Shown here in pieces: positions 48,127 through 57,813 of a DNA stretch of 64,000 nt. The notes beneath the pieces are model-generated. The model was given only the letters and a program-made list of their open reading frames with translations, searched no databases and had not been told where the DNA came from. Position numbers and translations under genes: made by a program. This DNA comes from Enterocytospora artemiae. Taxonomy: Eukaryota > Microsporidia. The stretch is taken from NCBI GenBank assembly GCA_038659295.1, contig JASNGC010000003.1:558001-622000 (forward strand), written 5' to 3'. Each line of letters begins with the position of its first letter. Position 1 is the stretch's first letter.

Positions 48127-49701
48127 TCAACCACCCCTCAGGCCAAAAAGTTCAGGATAGTCTTCCATCAACTCAAGTTGAACTTCAGTTACAATAAGCA
48201 CTTGCATGGTATTAAATACTTCCTTGGATGTACTGGCATGCTCAAGTGCCTTTTCATACATGCCAATTGCAGGCTTCTGACCCAAAAAATAGGCTGCGTA
48301 GTGCATGTATGTATTATAGTAAAATGGATCAGCTTCAATTGCCAAATCTAAAAATTTCGAGATATCTACATTAGCTGTGTCGTCTTGTACAGATTTAAAC
48401 ATTTCATTTCGATCCTCACCAACAAATCCACTGACACCCTTGTTCTTCTCTTTTGCTATCAAATATCCAAGTATATGTGTTCTAGGATCACCTTGGTAAT
48501 AATTAATCAATTTCTGGTAAAGTGGAGAAATTTTGTCAAGCTCACAAATTGATAAGTAGAACTCGATGGAAATACACAGCAAATTGATGTTTGTCGGAAA
48601 TTCTTTCAAGCACATGTCCACCAATGTCTTAGCATCATCTATTCTCTGCAGCCTAATCAATGCAATGATTTTGGTGTTTAAGAGCACCTCATTGGAGACT
48701 AGTTTCAAGGCCCTCTCAACCGTGTCTAGTTGAGCTTCATAGTTATTGTTGTTTTCGTAAACTTTCGATATCAGAAACAACAACGTCGGGTCCAAAGCAT
48801 ATTCTATATCTCTTTCTGAAGTCTCACCCCTAATGTACTGTGAAATATATTCCAGATTATTTCCAACCGGTACTCTTAACAATAAATCTATCTTTTCGAA
48901 TTCCTCCATGCTAGTGCCTCTGGTTGTGCTGTTTATATAGATTATGAAAAGTTTACTGTAAACAAAATCACTCGACAATCCTGTGGATGAGGCATGAAAC
49001 TTGCATTCATTAGAGCCCAGGATCCTCAATGCCTCAGAAACTCCACCCTTCAGATAAACCAGGTATGCTAGAATAAACCGATAGAAGGGATTGTCTGCTT
49101 CTGCAACCAACTTGTAACATCTTCCAAAATCCTCCGAATTAATGGCCGAAATTGCAGGATCAGAGAGCTCTCCAAGAAAAAACAGTTCAGAAAACCCATT
49201 TGTAAGGACGGTTTTTGAGACTTTCCCAGTGATTTGAAACTTTTCTGCACACTTTTTGGAATAGCTTCTCAAATACTCTAAAGCCTCCGAATGACGGCTG
49301 TCTGTGATGCAGGTTATCAGAAAAAGATCTCTAAATGCATCTCGCTGCAGATTGATCAGATCATTGCACTTAAATCTTTTTTCCAGAAAATTGATGGAAT
49401 CTCGTATTGGACGTTGTTTTATGATCTGGTCTAGAACAATAACAGCATCCAATATATTTCCAATATTGATGTGACAATCTAAAACACAAGCCAAAATGTC
49501 GGGTGTCATGTTGGACAGTAATCTAAAATGCTCCAATGCTGCCTTGTAATCCCCATCCTGGTAGTAGGTAATGGCTAAGGCGTACTGATAATTCTCATTG
49601 GCGGTGGGCCTTTTGGCCAATCTAGATGTGCAATAGACGAAAACACCGGCTAGAGCTGCAATCCCCGCAAACTTACAGGATGTCATGCCAACTTTTGCCA
49701 T
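48127..49701 (-). CDS. TOM70: Mitosome import receptor Tom70-like
   Basis: A 524-residue protein with an N-terminal membrane anchor (GIAALAGVFVYC) followed by TPR helices, including YQYALAITYYQDGDYKAALEHF and a C-terminal array (LLFLISKVYENNNNYEAQLD). N-anchor plus TPR arrays is the Tom70 layout. Tom70 is the retained protein-import receptor of microsporidian mitosomes. The ATG at 49701 follows CCCTGAATTGAAT and starts MAKVGMTSCK; a longer frame to 49746 is not supported. PEX5-like or other TPR proteins lack the N-terminal anchor. Confidence 0.75.
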   Translation of the reverse strand: MAKVGMTSCKFAGIAALAGVFVYCTSRLAKRPTANENYQYALAITYYQDGDYKAALEHFRLLSNMTPDILACVLDCHINIGNILDAVIVLDQIIKQRPIRDSINFLEKRFKCNDLINLQRDAFRDLFLITCITDSRHSEALEYLRSYSKKCAEKFQITGKVSKTVLTNGFSELFFLGELSDPAISAINSEDFGRCYKLVAEADNPFYRFILAYLVYLKGGVSEALRILGSNECKFHASSTGLSSDFVYSKLFIIYINSTTRGTSMEEFEKIDLLLRVPVGNNLEYISQYIRGETSERDIEYALDPTLLFLISKVYENNNNYEAQLDTVERALKLVSNEVLLNTKIIALIRLQRIDDAKTLVDMCLKEFPTNINLLCISIEFYLSICELDKISPLYQKLINYYQGDPRTHILGYLIAKEKNKGVSGFVGEDRNEMFKSVQDDTANVDISKFLDLAIEADPFYYNTYMHYAAYFLGQKPAIGMYEKALEHASTSKEVFNTMQVLIVTEVQLELMEDYPELFGLRGG

Positions 49702-49869
49702 ATTCAATTCAGGGATAGAAAAATATACAAATTTTTGGAATGGCATTATCTTGAGATGATTAAGGATTGTTTTTGAAAATTATGGTAGCACCACACGCTG
49801 GTACATAGTGTCCCAGGATCCGGCCAAACAGTAAAAATCTTCGCCAAAAATCAATAAAATTATTGTAAT

Positions 49870-50694
49870 TTATTTTTTTTCCGTTTTGAGAACCTGGGTT
49901 TCACCAACAAGAAGAGAAGACATTGGATCGCATGTGTCATCGCAATTAGAATATTTACCTTCAACGGTCGTAGATGTGGAGGATCCCTTGAGGAAGTCCG
50001 AACAGGGTTTGCACTTAAGCTTCTTGGATTGGATCTTGGGCGTTCCCTTAATACTGACGAGGTCCCCAAATTTATTGGTTTCAACCTTGAAGGATGGCTT
50101 TCTAAAGTATGATTTGCACGGTGTTTCGGTGAGCGTGGCAACGTAGCTTGGCCTCTCAACAATGATCTGCTTAATAAGTATGTCGCCCTTCCACAACTGC
50201 GTGACATTTTCATTGGATGTCACAGACCACTCAGGCTTTTCAACCAAATGGCTCAGGACATTCTTGGTGTAGCATTCTTTGGACTTTTGGCTCATTGGAA
50301 TGACGCACTGCTTGGGTGTTGTTTCATTCAGCTTTGTCTGGATGAGAGACTGGACCGACTTTGCAATATCCTTGAGCTTCTTCTGCTTCTCTTGGATGCA
50401 TTTTGTATAAACAGTCATATCAAATGTTGGTGGCTTTGGTTTGTTGTCATTTACGGTTATCCCTTCGACGGTAAATCCAATTTGGCTGCTCTTTTTACGA
50501 CAATCGATCTCAGCATTCTTCTTCTGCGCCATTTGGTCTGCGTTGATCTGATTCAGGGCATTGGTGATTAGGGTAGACTGTGGACTGTTGCTGGCTGAGG
50601 CGGTCATGTCGCTTGCAGGTGGCTGTTGTGGAGTATCAGCTCTTGAGAAAGCCAGAAATAAACTGTACAAGGTTAAAGAACTCACTCGATTCAT
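49870..50694 (-). CDS. PTP2: Polar tube protein 2 (PTP2)-like
   Basis: A 274-residue secreted protein: signal peptide MNRVSSLTLYSLFLAFSRA, a Lys-rich basic body, and nine cysteines after the signal with a paired cluster near the end (LKCKPC and SNCDDTC). Size, basic Lys-rich composition, Cys content and, above all, position directly downstream of a PTP1-like gene in the same direction fit PTP2, a disulfide-linked structural protein of the infective polar tube. The sequence diverges quickly among species, so the name depends on composition and synteny. No CCC precedes the ATG; TATAAAA lies 23 bases upstream. Confidence 0.82.
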   Translation of the reverse strand: MNRVSSLTLYSLFLAFSRADTPQQPPASDMTASASNSPQSTLITNALNQINADQMAQKKNAEIDCRKKSSQIGFTVEGITVNDNKPKPPTFDMTVYTKCIQEKQKKLKDIAKSVQSLIQTKLNETTPKQCVIPMSQKSKECYTKNVLSHLVEKPEWSVTSNENVTQLWKGDILIKQIIVERPSYVATLTETPCKSYFRKPSFKVETNKFGDLVSIKGTPKIQSKKLKCKPCSDFLKGSSTSTTVEGKYSNCDDTCDPMSSLLVGETQVLKTEKK

Positions 50695-51207
50695 GATTGT
50701 GTCCAGGCATTATTTTTTTTATAATTCAAATGTAATACAAATGTTTCAGAATGAACCTATTGTCTCTTGAACAAATGTTTGAGGAAGTTTTGTTTCAAAT
50801 CATACATGTTTCATTATGAGTTTCTACATGATGAAATGATTCATGGGGTTTGGTGGGACTCCATTCCTGTGAGAAAGAATTCAATGAGCTGAAAATGATA
50901 TTTATGGATATTGTCATTATATAGTAAATGGTGCAACAGGATATAGTCAAGATGAATAGCAACTAAAAGTTCCCTGTACTAGATCTAGATAGTTCCATTC
51001 CCACCTTCTGGAGTCAATAGGTGGAATAGCACTCATCAAAACAGGTTTTTCTTAACACATCCGAAAAGTGACTTTTGCTGTCAAATCTCAATAAACACAT
51101 ACATTAATTTGTTCAGGCCTTTTTAAAATAGACTCCAGACAATAAACCTTGAATTAAAACGTCGGAAAATAGTATTCAAAAACAAAAAAGCTATTTCTTA
51201 TTAGATT
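50695..51207. other. Intergenic 513 bases between PTP2 and PTP1
   Basis: This holds the PTP2 promoter at its left end and the PTP1 3' region at its right end. AT-rich, no ORF with start context, no tRNA and no clear repeats. Confidence 0.5.
50717..50723 (-). promoter_or_regulatory. TATA box of PTP2
   Basis: The reverse strand reads TATAAAA at 50723-50717, ending 23 bases before the PTP2 ATG (50694). A run of A follows it. Same spacing as the other TATA-type genes here. Confidence 0.65.
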
Positions 51208-51984
51208 TTATTGTTTGGCGCAAACAGTAGTACCACATCCATTCTGTGAAATTGTCAGGTTTGGAGATGCCGGCATCTCAACATTTCCCACAACAACTGT
51301 TGGATAGTTCACCCTACTTGTGGCATTTGAAAAGCATGATCCAAATACGTGGTCTTGCCCATTGTTTGTCTGTCCAGTCAAATTTCCGAATGTAGCAGGC
51401 GCTGGACATTGGATGGAATTTTGGTCGACGACACCTATAATTGGGGTTGTGGAAGGTGGCTGCTGCACCAACCCGTTGGTACGTGGAGGCTGGGGCTGAG
51501 GGATCTCTACTGGAGGAAGAGGAGTTGTTGTCTTGTCTTCAGGTTTTGGCTGGCTAGGAACTTGGTTACCTTCTCCGGCTGGTGTGCAATTCATGGTAGT
51601 GGTCAGGTTGCAAGACTTCTGTGGCTCATTATTTTGTTGTTGAATCACAGGTGCAAACTGAACAGGAGTGCCAACCTGCTGTAAAGGAGATGACGGTGTT
51701 TGCTGAGGTTGACCAATCTGATAACTTGGAACATCACTGCTCTGCTGAGGAAGTGGTAAGCATGCCCCATATCCTGGAACAACATTGGTGCCGCCTGGAA
51801 TTAACTGAATTGGCTGATTAGTAGCTGGGGAAGTAGCACAGTTACTTCCATTCTGTAGCAATGTGGACAAATCACTGGCTGGATTGCCTGTAGACCCTGC
51901 ATTTCCGCATGGGTTGGAGCATACATCATTTGCCCTAACGATAGAAATGGCAGTGAAGAGTGCCATAAGCTTTTTACTGAACAT
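51208..51984 (-). CDS. PTP1: Polar tube protein 1 (PTP1)-like
   Basis: A 258-residue secreted protein: signal peptide MFSKKLMALFTAISIVRA, then a body very rich in Pro, Gln, Thr, Asn and Gly with little predicted structure, ten cysteines placed mainly in N-terminal (VCSNPC) and C-terminal (GCGTTVC) clusters, and several N-x-T/S sites. Proline-rich, Cys-flanked organisation and the tandem partner PTP2 identify PTP1, the main glycoprotein of the polar tube. The Gln/Pro centre lacks the long perfect repeats known from some Encephalitozoon PTP1 proteins. TATAAAA lies 22 bases before the ATG and no CCC is present. Confidence 0.85.
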   Translation of the reverse strand: MFSKKLMALFTAISIVRANDVCSNPCGNAGSTGNPASDLSTLLQNGSNCATSPATNQPIQLIPGGTNVVPGYGACLPLPQQSSDVPSYQIGQPQQTPSSPLQQVGTPVQFAPVIQQQNNEPQKSCNLTTTMNCTPAGEGNQVPSQPKPEDKTTTPLPPVEIPQPQPPRTNGLVQQPPSTTPIIGVVDQNSIQCPAPATFGNLTGQTNNGQDHVFGSCFSNATSRVNYPTVVVGNVEMPASPNLTISQNGCGTTVCAKQ

Positions 51985-52005
51985 ATTTATCCTGGCTAAT
52001 TTTGC

Positions 52006-52015
52006 TTTTATATAA
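52006..52015 (-). promoter_or_regulatory. TATA box of PTP1
   Basis: The reverse strand reads TATATAAAAG over 52015-52006, with TATAAAA ending 22 bases before the PTP1 ATG (51984). Confidence 0.65.
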
Positions 52016-52286
52016 ATCTTGAAACACCACGTTTCATATTATCCATAACAAGCCAATAAACTATAAGCCTGGCCCCAAAACAAAAGGATTGTTTGTGGAC
52101 TATAACATAACGTCACAGAAAGTGGTGTAGGTTTTGAATTGGAAACCTGTTGCCTTCAATGAGTAAACAAAGTAATTCAGCAGTCTTGATCATCTAATAT
52201 CTTATATAGGGCGAAGTAATAGCCACAACGAGAGGTAGTGTTGCCAATATAGTTTCCGAAGAGTAGGGTTATCAAAGCTTGATTTA

Positions 52287-52850
52287 TTAGAAAATAAATG
52301 GATCCAGTTGTGCACCACTTTCTTCCTGCTTAGATGGTGGGTTCGATCTCATGGTATTAAGAATCTCCAGATCGTCCATAACTTCTAGGGGCATATTCGA
52401 TTTGAGGTAGAAATATGTTTTCTCTTCGTTGATATCGCAGTGGATTTCCGAGTCTGTATTGGAGTGGATGATCATAAATGGAAGATAAAGCCTCTGATCT
52501 TCTGGGCAGTTTCCCAGAAGAGCATTTCTCCTGGTTATAAAATGGAGAGAATCTCTCATGGACTGAAGCTTATTCCTCTCTATCCTCTTCTTCTTAATGT
52601 CGTCTTTTGATTCTATAATGTAGTACTTCTTTCCCCTCTTGCCAATAACATTCACTGCTCGCATAACATTCAAAACGTCGTATATTCTGCGGACTTTGGT
52701 TTCAAGGTTTTTTGTGGAAATTCTATCGACAATTTGCTGGTATGTACATTCCTTTTCGTCTTTAAATATCGTGTATACCGATTCTGTAATAAACTTCATT
52801 CCCTCCTTTTTTATATCTAGCTCGAGTAGTTCAGACTCGCAATGGCTCAT
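52287..52850 (-). CDS. E2F dimerisation partner (DP) transcription factor
   Basis: A 187-residue DP protein. The winged-helix DNA-binding domain has VRRIYDVLNVMRAVNVIGK (the DP/E2F RRRVYDALNVL..M.II element); the dimerisation coil (LQSMRDSLHFITRRNALL) and the marked-box segment YLPFMIIHSNTDSEIHCDI (DP's LPFIIVNT....I.C.I) follow in DP order. DP binds DNA as a heterodimer with E2F to control G1/S genes. It is short because the N- and C-terminal arms of animal DPs are missing. No E2F gene is in this window. The first ATG follows CCCATG-free sequence (TCCCATGAGCC on the other side is a shadow), so the start is by domain limit. Confidence 0.92.
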   Translation of the reverse strand: MSHCESELLELDIKKEGMKFITESVYTIFKDEKECTYQQIVDRISTKNLETKVRRIYDVLNVMRAVNVIGKRGKKYYIIESKDDIKKKRIERNKLQSMRDSLHFITRRNALLGNCPEDQRLYLPFMIIHSNTDSEIHCDINEEKTYFYLKSNMPLEVMDDLEILNTMRSNPPSKQEESGAQLDPFIF

Positions 52851-53410
52851 GGGACGGCTAGTAGATGTAAACTAAAAAGTTTTAAAAAAATCGAAAAAAT
52901 ACAAGCTGCCGGGAGTTTAAAACCACAAGGTATTCTAAATTCCCATGTAAAGTGATCAGCTTGGGCCCCTCTAACATGCCAAAAACCTTCATCAGCCGGT
53001 CTTCAAAAATTAATTTATTAATAAAGCCATTTACCCAAAAAATGTGCTATTAAATTAATATTATCTTGTGGATATTTATTGCTTAGATGAGCAAACAGTT
53101 TAGTTGTGTTGAAGAACATTGGTAGACACTGTTGAATCTATAGCTTTCAATAGTCTGTGAAACAATATTTGCTCAATGCAGTTAACACATTTTGTTGAGC
53201 GATCTCAGAAAAAGATTAAAGCATCGCTGCTAATTCTAAGCAAATTTATGAAGATATATAAACATAAATAACAACGATTTCAAAATCTACCTTTAACAAA
53301 CCCTGGAGTGTTCCACCTACTATAATCATGAGTAATGCTGTACTCTACACTTCCAGAGGAAATATAAAATTAGCCTCACCACAATAATCAATGAAGCTTA
53401 AGAATAAAAT
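52851..53410. other. Intergenic 560 bases, no supported gene
   Basis: One of the longest gaps in the window, between the DP gene start and the 3' end of the LeuRS gene, so it would include the DP promoter. A 31-codon plus-strand ORF (53176-53271) has no start context. No tRNA or clear repeat. Confidence 0.45.
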
Positions 53411-56200
53411 TTATTGGAAAAACAGATGGGGATTTAGGGGCTCAGCAGTAATGTTTTCATCACGTTTCTCTTTGACTTCAATTTCCAGCCCTGTTGTCCT
53501 TTGGATATAGTCTTTTAATTCAAGAATAACATCTAACTCGTTGAACAAAATTTTCTTATACTTCTCCGGGGAACTCAGGTAGTCCATACAGAAAACCATT
53601 CCCTTTTTTTGATTGATGTTGTTTCTACTCATAATTTCCGAAACCACTCGAATCACCTGCTTTTTTAAACCGTCTGATGAAGATACTGACATTCCAGACA
53701 AGCGACCTTCCAACCTCTCCTTATGAGTGATCTTGTCAATTTCCATAATACATTCTTCCTTCCAGTCGGCGTACTTCTGACTCACTGTTATTCTAACCCC
53801 TGAATAGTTCTTGTTCATTAGTTTGGTACAAAGGGACCTTACATACTCTAAGGAATCGATGTATTTGGTTGTGGGAATAACAATGTCCGTTGAAATTGTG
53901 GAACAAGAGTCTGTATGTTCAGAACTCAAGTCTCTTGGGACAACATAATCTGAAACCCCAAAAGACTGTGGCAGATGCTTGGACACACCACTGACCTCCA
54001 TCAGGTATCTTGCCAAGCTCGGTATAATTGGATACATGAGTTGAATAATGGATGAGTAAGCATATCGAACCAAACTCTTATTGCCACCCCCTAAACCATC
54101 ATACAATTCAATAAGATGAAGACTTTCATAAAATGCATATTTCAGAACATCCCTATAAACCATCTGCTCATGCGCATCGATTGAAAATAAAATATTTTTG
54201 TATAGTAGATGGAGGAAAGCCAAATCAACCAGAGATGTCGGCTCCCCATAATCACAGGCAATCTTTTTGCCAAAAATTTCTTCCACCGATTTAGTAAATG
54301 TATACAGCTTAAGAACAAACGAGTTTGCATTGGATTCCAAGAAATTAGCATCTTCATTTGTATCCCCTGCTGCAGCCAGGCATAATCTGGTTGAGCTGGT
54401 CCCAAACTTCCTCAGGGCATCGTCCACTGTTAAAAAGTTGCCAGAACTCTTACTCATCTTGGTCGAGTTTAACATCAGGTGGCCATTGGTAAATATACGC
54501 CTGGGCCAGTTCTCCTTGGGAAATAGTGCCACGTGATTCATTATGAAAAACAGCAGATGGTTTGGGATTAAATCCTTTCCAGAAACACGCAAATTCACCG
54601 GATAGAAATATCTAAAGGCATCCCTGCACTGAATCAGAATGGTTTCAGAACTATCATTCCATTGTAGCATTGGTGGCCTGGTTTCTCTAAACTTTTCTAG
54701 AGAAGCATGCCCAAAAATAAACTCCCAGACTTGGTCACACAACAAAACACTCGAAAATATCTCGTCCTTACCCTCCAAATCCTTGAATAAAAGATGCTTA
54801 AATGTGTATAGAGCCATATAAATCGTAGAGTCACTTAATGAATCGATAAGGTATCTCTCATCCCACGGCAACCTAGTCCCCAGACCAAATTGACGACTCA
54901 CACCCCACTTGTGAATCCAATCGAGTGAATCGTACAATTTATCTTTGGTATCAGACGGTGCATATAAAGCATCAAGGCAGCTTCTCGTAGACTCCTTCCA
55001 ATCGGGATTGTCATAGTCTATAAACCACTGATCCAGAAGGCTAACAACACAAATGCCGCCAGATCTGGAAATAACCTTAGATTCCGGAATGAACAATTTC
55101 ACAAAGTTGGCACTCGATATCAATCGTGTGGCTTCGTTTTGAATCGCCTTGATTGTTTTGAACTCATTAACCAGTTCCATGTTAACATTTTTATCTTTCC
55201 CTACACCTCCATCGTGTTTCAGTTTTGCTGGGATTTCGAAATCTATCAATTCCATTCCTTCCAAATCGGTAAGCTCCTCTGTGTTTTCAATCAAATCCAC
55301 TTGATATTGCAATGAGTTGTACAGCTCAGTTTCAATACCATATTTTTTATCCTCGATTGTGAATGAAGTCCACTTTGAATTCTTAAAGGCTACAATTGTG
55401 GGATTTGAGGGAATGGTGGATGGATCCTTAACCCTAACCAAGTATATAATGCCATCATGCCTAAGCTTATAGCATATTGTCTCGACAGGCTTGACACCCT
55501 CCCCCTCTCTTCTGTCATGATCCAGACAAGCCTGCTGATCAACAGGGCAAAATATCGAGTATCTCTTACCAAATGTAATCAGTCCAAGACTCTTCAATCT
55601 GTTGAACTGAAATCGAACAAATGAATCATAGTATGGGTTTATTTCTGTGGTTATAAAGGATCGACGCCAATCTATGTTGGCATCAAACTTCAGGAGCGAA
55701 TTCTTGCATAGAGATGGAAATGTACGGCACCAATGTAAGGGATCCACAAATGAGCACACACATCTATCGACATCCTTATTTCCGTTTCCCTTACACCTGT
55801 CACATTCTCGGCTCATACCCAGCGATTCCAATATGTTGGCTACAGAAACATCGACATTCTTGCCTTGCAGCTCCTCGCCCAGCTTCTGAGCCGAAGCCGA
55901 AATTGGCATTCCAGTGCAGTGGAACGAAAATGGGAAAAGAACATTAAATCCCTGCAGTTCTTTAAAATAAGAAAAGAAATCGCTCTTCGAAATGGAATAC
56001 AAATGGCCCAAATGGAGCTTTCCATTCATATAAGGATATGGAAAGGTAATAAAATATTTTGGCCTGTCTGAAACTTCAACAAAATTTTGATGATAAATCT
56101 CCTTGGAGTTTAGGTAATGTAACTTGGTACCTTGAATCTTTTCAGTGCCCGAATCTACCTTGGCCCTGCTCTCCTCTGCTGGACAATCCTCAACCGACAT
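53411..56200 (-). CDS. CDC60: Cytosolic leucyl-tRNA synthetase
   Basis: A 929-residue class I synthetase of the archaeal/eukaryotic LeuRS type. The HIGH motif is HLGH near residue 62, the KMSKS motif is KMSKSSGN near residue 581, and a large CP1 editing domain lies between. It charges tRNA-Leu. The ATG at 56200 follows CCCCTCA. The frame is open another 68 codons upstream, including a hydrophobic stretch, but this lacks the CCC context and would serve no purpose in an organism without mitochondrial translation. The C-terminal extension is shorter than in yeast. Confidence 0.95.
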   Translation of the reverse strand: MSVEDCPAEESRAKVDSGTEKIQGTKLHYLNSKEIYHQNFVEVSDRPKYFITFPYPYMNGKLHLGHLYSISKSDFFSYFKELQGFNVLFPFSFHCTGMPISASAQKLGEELQGKNVDVSVANILESLGMSRECDRCKGNGNKDVDRCVCSFVDPLHWCRTFPSLCKNSLLKFDANIDWRRSFITTEINPYYDSFVRFQFNRLKSLGLITFGKRYSIFCPVDQQACLDHDRREGEGVKPVETICYKLRHDGIIYLVRVKDPSTIPSNPTIVAFKNSKWTSFTIEDKKYGIETELYNSLQYQVDLIENTEELTDLEGMELIDFEIPAKLKHDGGVGKDKNVNMELVNEFKTIKAIQNEATRLISSANFVKLFIPESKVISRSGGICVVSLLDQWFIDYDNPDWKESTRSCLDALYAPSDTKDKLYDSLDWIHKWGVSRQFGLGTRLPWDERYLIDSLSDSTIYMALYTFKHLLFKDLEGKDEIFSSVLLCDQVWEFIFGHASLEKFRETRPPMLQWNDSSETILIQCRDAFRYFYPVNLRVSGKDLIPNHLLFFIMNHVALFPKENWPRRIFTNGHLMLNSTKMSKSSGNFLTVDDALRKFGTSSTRLCLAAAGDTNEDANFLESNANSFVLKLYTFTKSVEEIFGKKIACDYGEPTSLVDLAFLHLLYKNILFSIDAHEQMVYRDVLKYAFYESLHLIELYDGLGGGNKSLVRYAYSSIIQLMYPIIPSLARYLMEVSGVSKHLPQSFGVSDYVVPRDLSSEHTDSCSTISTDIVIPTTKYIDSLEYVRSLCTKLMNKNYSGVRITVSQKYADWKEECIMEIDKITHKERLEGRLSGMSVSSSDGLKKQVIRVVSEIMSRNNINQKKGMVFCMDYLSSPEKYKKILFNELDVILELKDYIQRTTGLEIEVKEKRDENITAEPLNPHLFFQ

Positions 56201-56507
56201 TGAGGGGAAAAATTTTTTAAATATTCTATGGAAATAATTTCTCTGCAAAATCAAGCAAGGTGAGAGTGATGATGCATATACAAAAGTATATGCTATACAA
56301 ATTCGGTATACTCTATAAACCTTATGGCAAATAAATAGACTAGTGACATTTGTAGTAATGGAAACGATACCCATGGAGTTATCATTCCTTGCTATAGTTG
56401 ACACAATAAGTATAAAGGGTTTTTGTGGAACTCATTTAAAAATTTATTGAAAGGTATCTTATTTATGTTTCTCTGTCCTGTTATGGGACTCAAGCACCTA
56501 AAATGAA
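56201..56507. other. Intergenic 307 bases upstream of LeuRS
   Basis: Contains the rejected in-frame extension of LeuRS and the 3' end of the ZC3H11-like gene region. No TATA at -22 of LeuRS and no separate gene seen. Confidence 0.45.
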
Positions 56508-57320
56508 TTACAAAAGATCATCTAGTTCTGCCAATTCGTCGTCTATTTCGTCAATTTTATACTTTTTAGCCAATTCTTGGTCGGCATCGTTATTATCATG
56601 CAATCCCAATGGCTCATTACCATCCAAAGCATCATGATAGGAGATGGGACAAACTGTGATCTGTTCGGTTTCCTGATTATGCTCCTCCAGTATGTCTTCT
56701 TTTATCAATTCCTCATCGTTTTTCTTGATTCTCTTGTGAATTTCATCCACAACCTTTTCCAATTCTTGTGTACTCTCTGCTTCAAGCACCATTTGCTTCA
56801 ATGGGCCAATGGAATCCTTTTGCCGATTTGAACAGTCTATTAATTCCGATCTTGGAGAATTGACTACTCCATCCGTTTTGTCCACTGGATCTACTGATTT
56901 GTGTTCGCTCAAAATCTCCTTTTTGGCTTTCTTCTCTGCCATTGCTTTATGAATCTCTTCCAAATCAACTACTTCAATCTGCTTGCTCCTCTCGTTTTTT
57001 TCACGCCGTATACTAGATAGCTTCTTGACTTTTGTCTCCTTCCATTCATCTTTCTTTGGATCCTTGTGTCTAAATTCGCAGAACTCCTTGGCACACCCGC
57101 CCTTGTCCTCCCAGTAGCATTGGTCTGACTGTCTCTCCTTCTGCAGATGGTATGTTGAGTGGCGCATGGGACAATCTTCCCTACAGACTCCGCTGTGGTT
57201 CCACTCTTCGCAGAGAATATTACACTGTTTGGACAGTGGATTGTGGCGATAGGTACAGGTGGATCCACGCTTACAAACCGAATAAAGAAAGTAATAGCAA
57301 TCTGCAGTTTCTGCGGGCAT
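56508..57320 (-). CDS. ZC3H11A-like CCCH zinc-finger protein
   Basis: A 270-residue protein with three N-terminal CCCH fingers. The start ADCYYFLYSVCKRGSTCTYRH corresponds to the ZC3H11A DCYFF..S.C.KG..C.FRH, the second finger follows with CEEWNHSGVCREDCPMRH, and the third is CYWEDKGGCAKEFCEFRH. The remainder is charged, with acidic C-terminus (DDELAELDDLL). ZC3H11A associates with the TREX mRNA-export machinery. The ATG at 57320 follows TCCCCTATTTT; 20 further codons upstream are rejected. Confidence 0.82.
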   Translation of the reverse strand: MPAETADCYYFLYSVCKRGSTCTYRHNPLSKQCNILCEEWNHSGVCREDCPMRHSTYHLQKERQSDQCYWEDKGGCAKEFCEFRHKDPKKDEWKETKVKKLSSIRREKNERSKQIEVVDLEEIHKAMAEKKAKKEILSEHKSVDPVDKTDGVVNSPRSELIDCSNRQKDSIGPLKQMVLEAESTQELEKVVDEIHKRIKKNDEELIKEDILEEHNQETEQITVCPISYHDALDGNEPLGLHDNNDADQELAKKYKIDEIDDELAELDDLL

Positions 57321-57510
57321 AAAATAGGGGATGTCCAAAAAGTATTTTTCATAAAGATACTCCAAAAATGGAGATACCATTCTATTTCAACTGTGTAACA
57401 TGGCTCAGCTCTCTATTTCCATTTGGAAAGAAAACACATCATTGTCCAGATACTTCATTAATGGTGCTATATTTATATACTGATAAATTCCACTCAATGC
57501 CATGCAAATA

Positions 57511-57668
57511 TCAGAGAAGGTAAACAATGCCACTGCTCACCACAATTTTCCCATCAAGTTCAACTTCATCTGCAAAAATCTCTTGGCCAAATGTTCTCAC
57601 AAATTAGCCCATTCAGTTAAAAATTTTAATAAGGAACGGGAAACTTTTAGCTTGTTTAATTCTACCAT
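57511..57668 (-). pseudogene. Possible small frameshifted ORF (histone-fold-like)
   Basis: On the reverse strand an ORF begins MVELNKLKVSRSLLKFLTEW and stops after 23 codons; the next frame, entered by a one-base slip around 57600, continues with FVRTFGQEIFADEVELDGKI and ends at 57511. Read together (about 52 codons) it looks like a short histone-fold subunit of the CENP-S/CENP-X kind. Each piece alone is too short to trust. It is either a broken gene, a sequencing error or coincidence. It occupies the middle of the 490-base gap between the ZC3H11-like and ABC genes, which holds nothing else. Confidence 0.25.
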
Positions 57669-57813
57669 AGTAGGAGGACAGACTGTTTATTACAAGTTAG
57701 AGATGTGGTTATAGATTATTATGGAGGTGTAATGGTGAAACTGTCAGAAACTAAAGAGTCTTTTTCTGCGCAAGTGCTAAATAAAACATCATCAAAGTGT
57801 TTTTAGTTTTTAT

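Noticed and set aside
53176..53271. 31-codon plus-strand ORF in the DP/LeuRS gap
   Set aside because: No start signal, no family, composition like the surrounding non-coding DNA.
56201..56404. 68-codon N-terminal extension of LeuRS resembling a targeting or membrane segment
   Set aside because: The CCC-preceded ATG at 56200 gives a complete enzyme; microsporidia lack organellar translation, so a targeting form is not expected.
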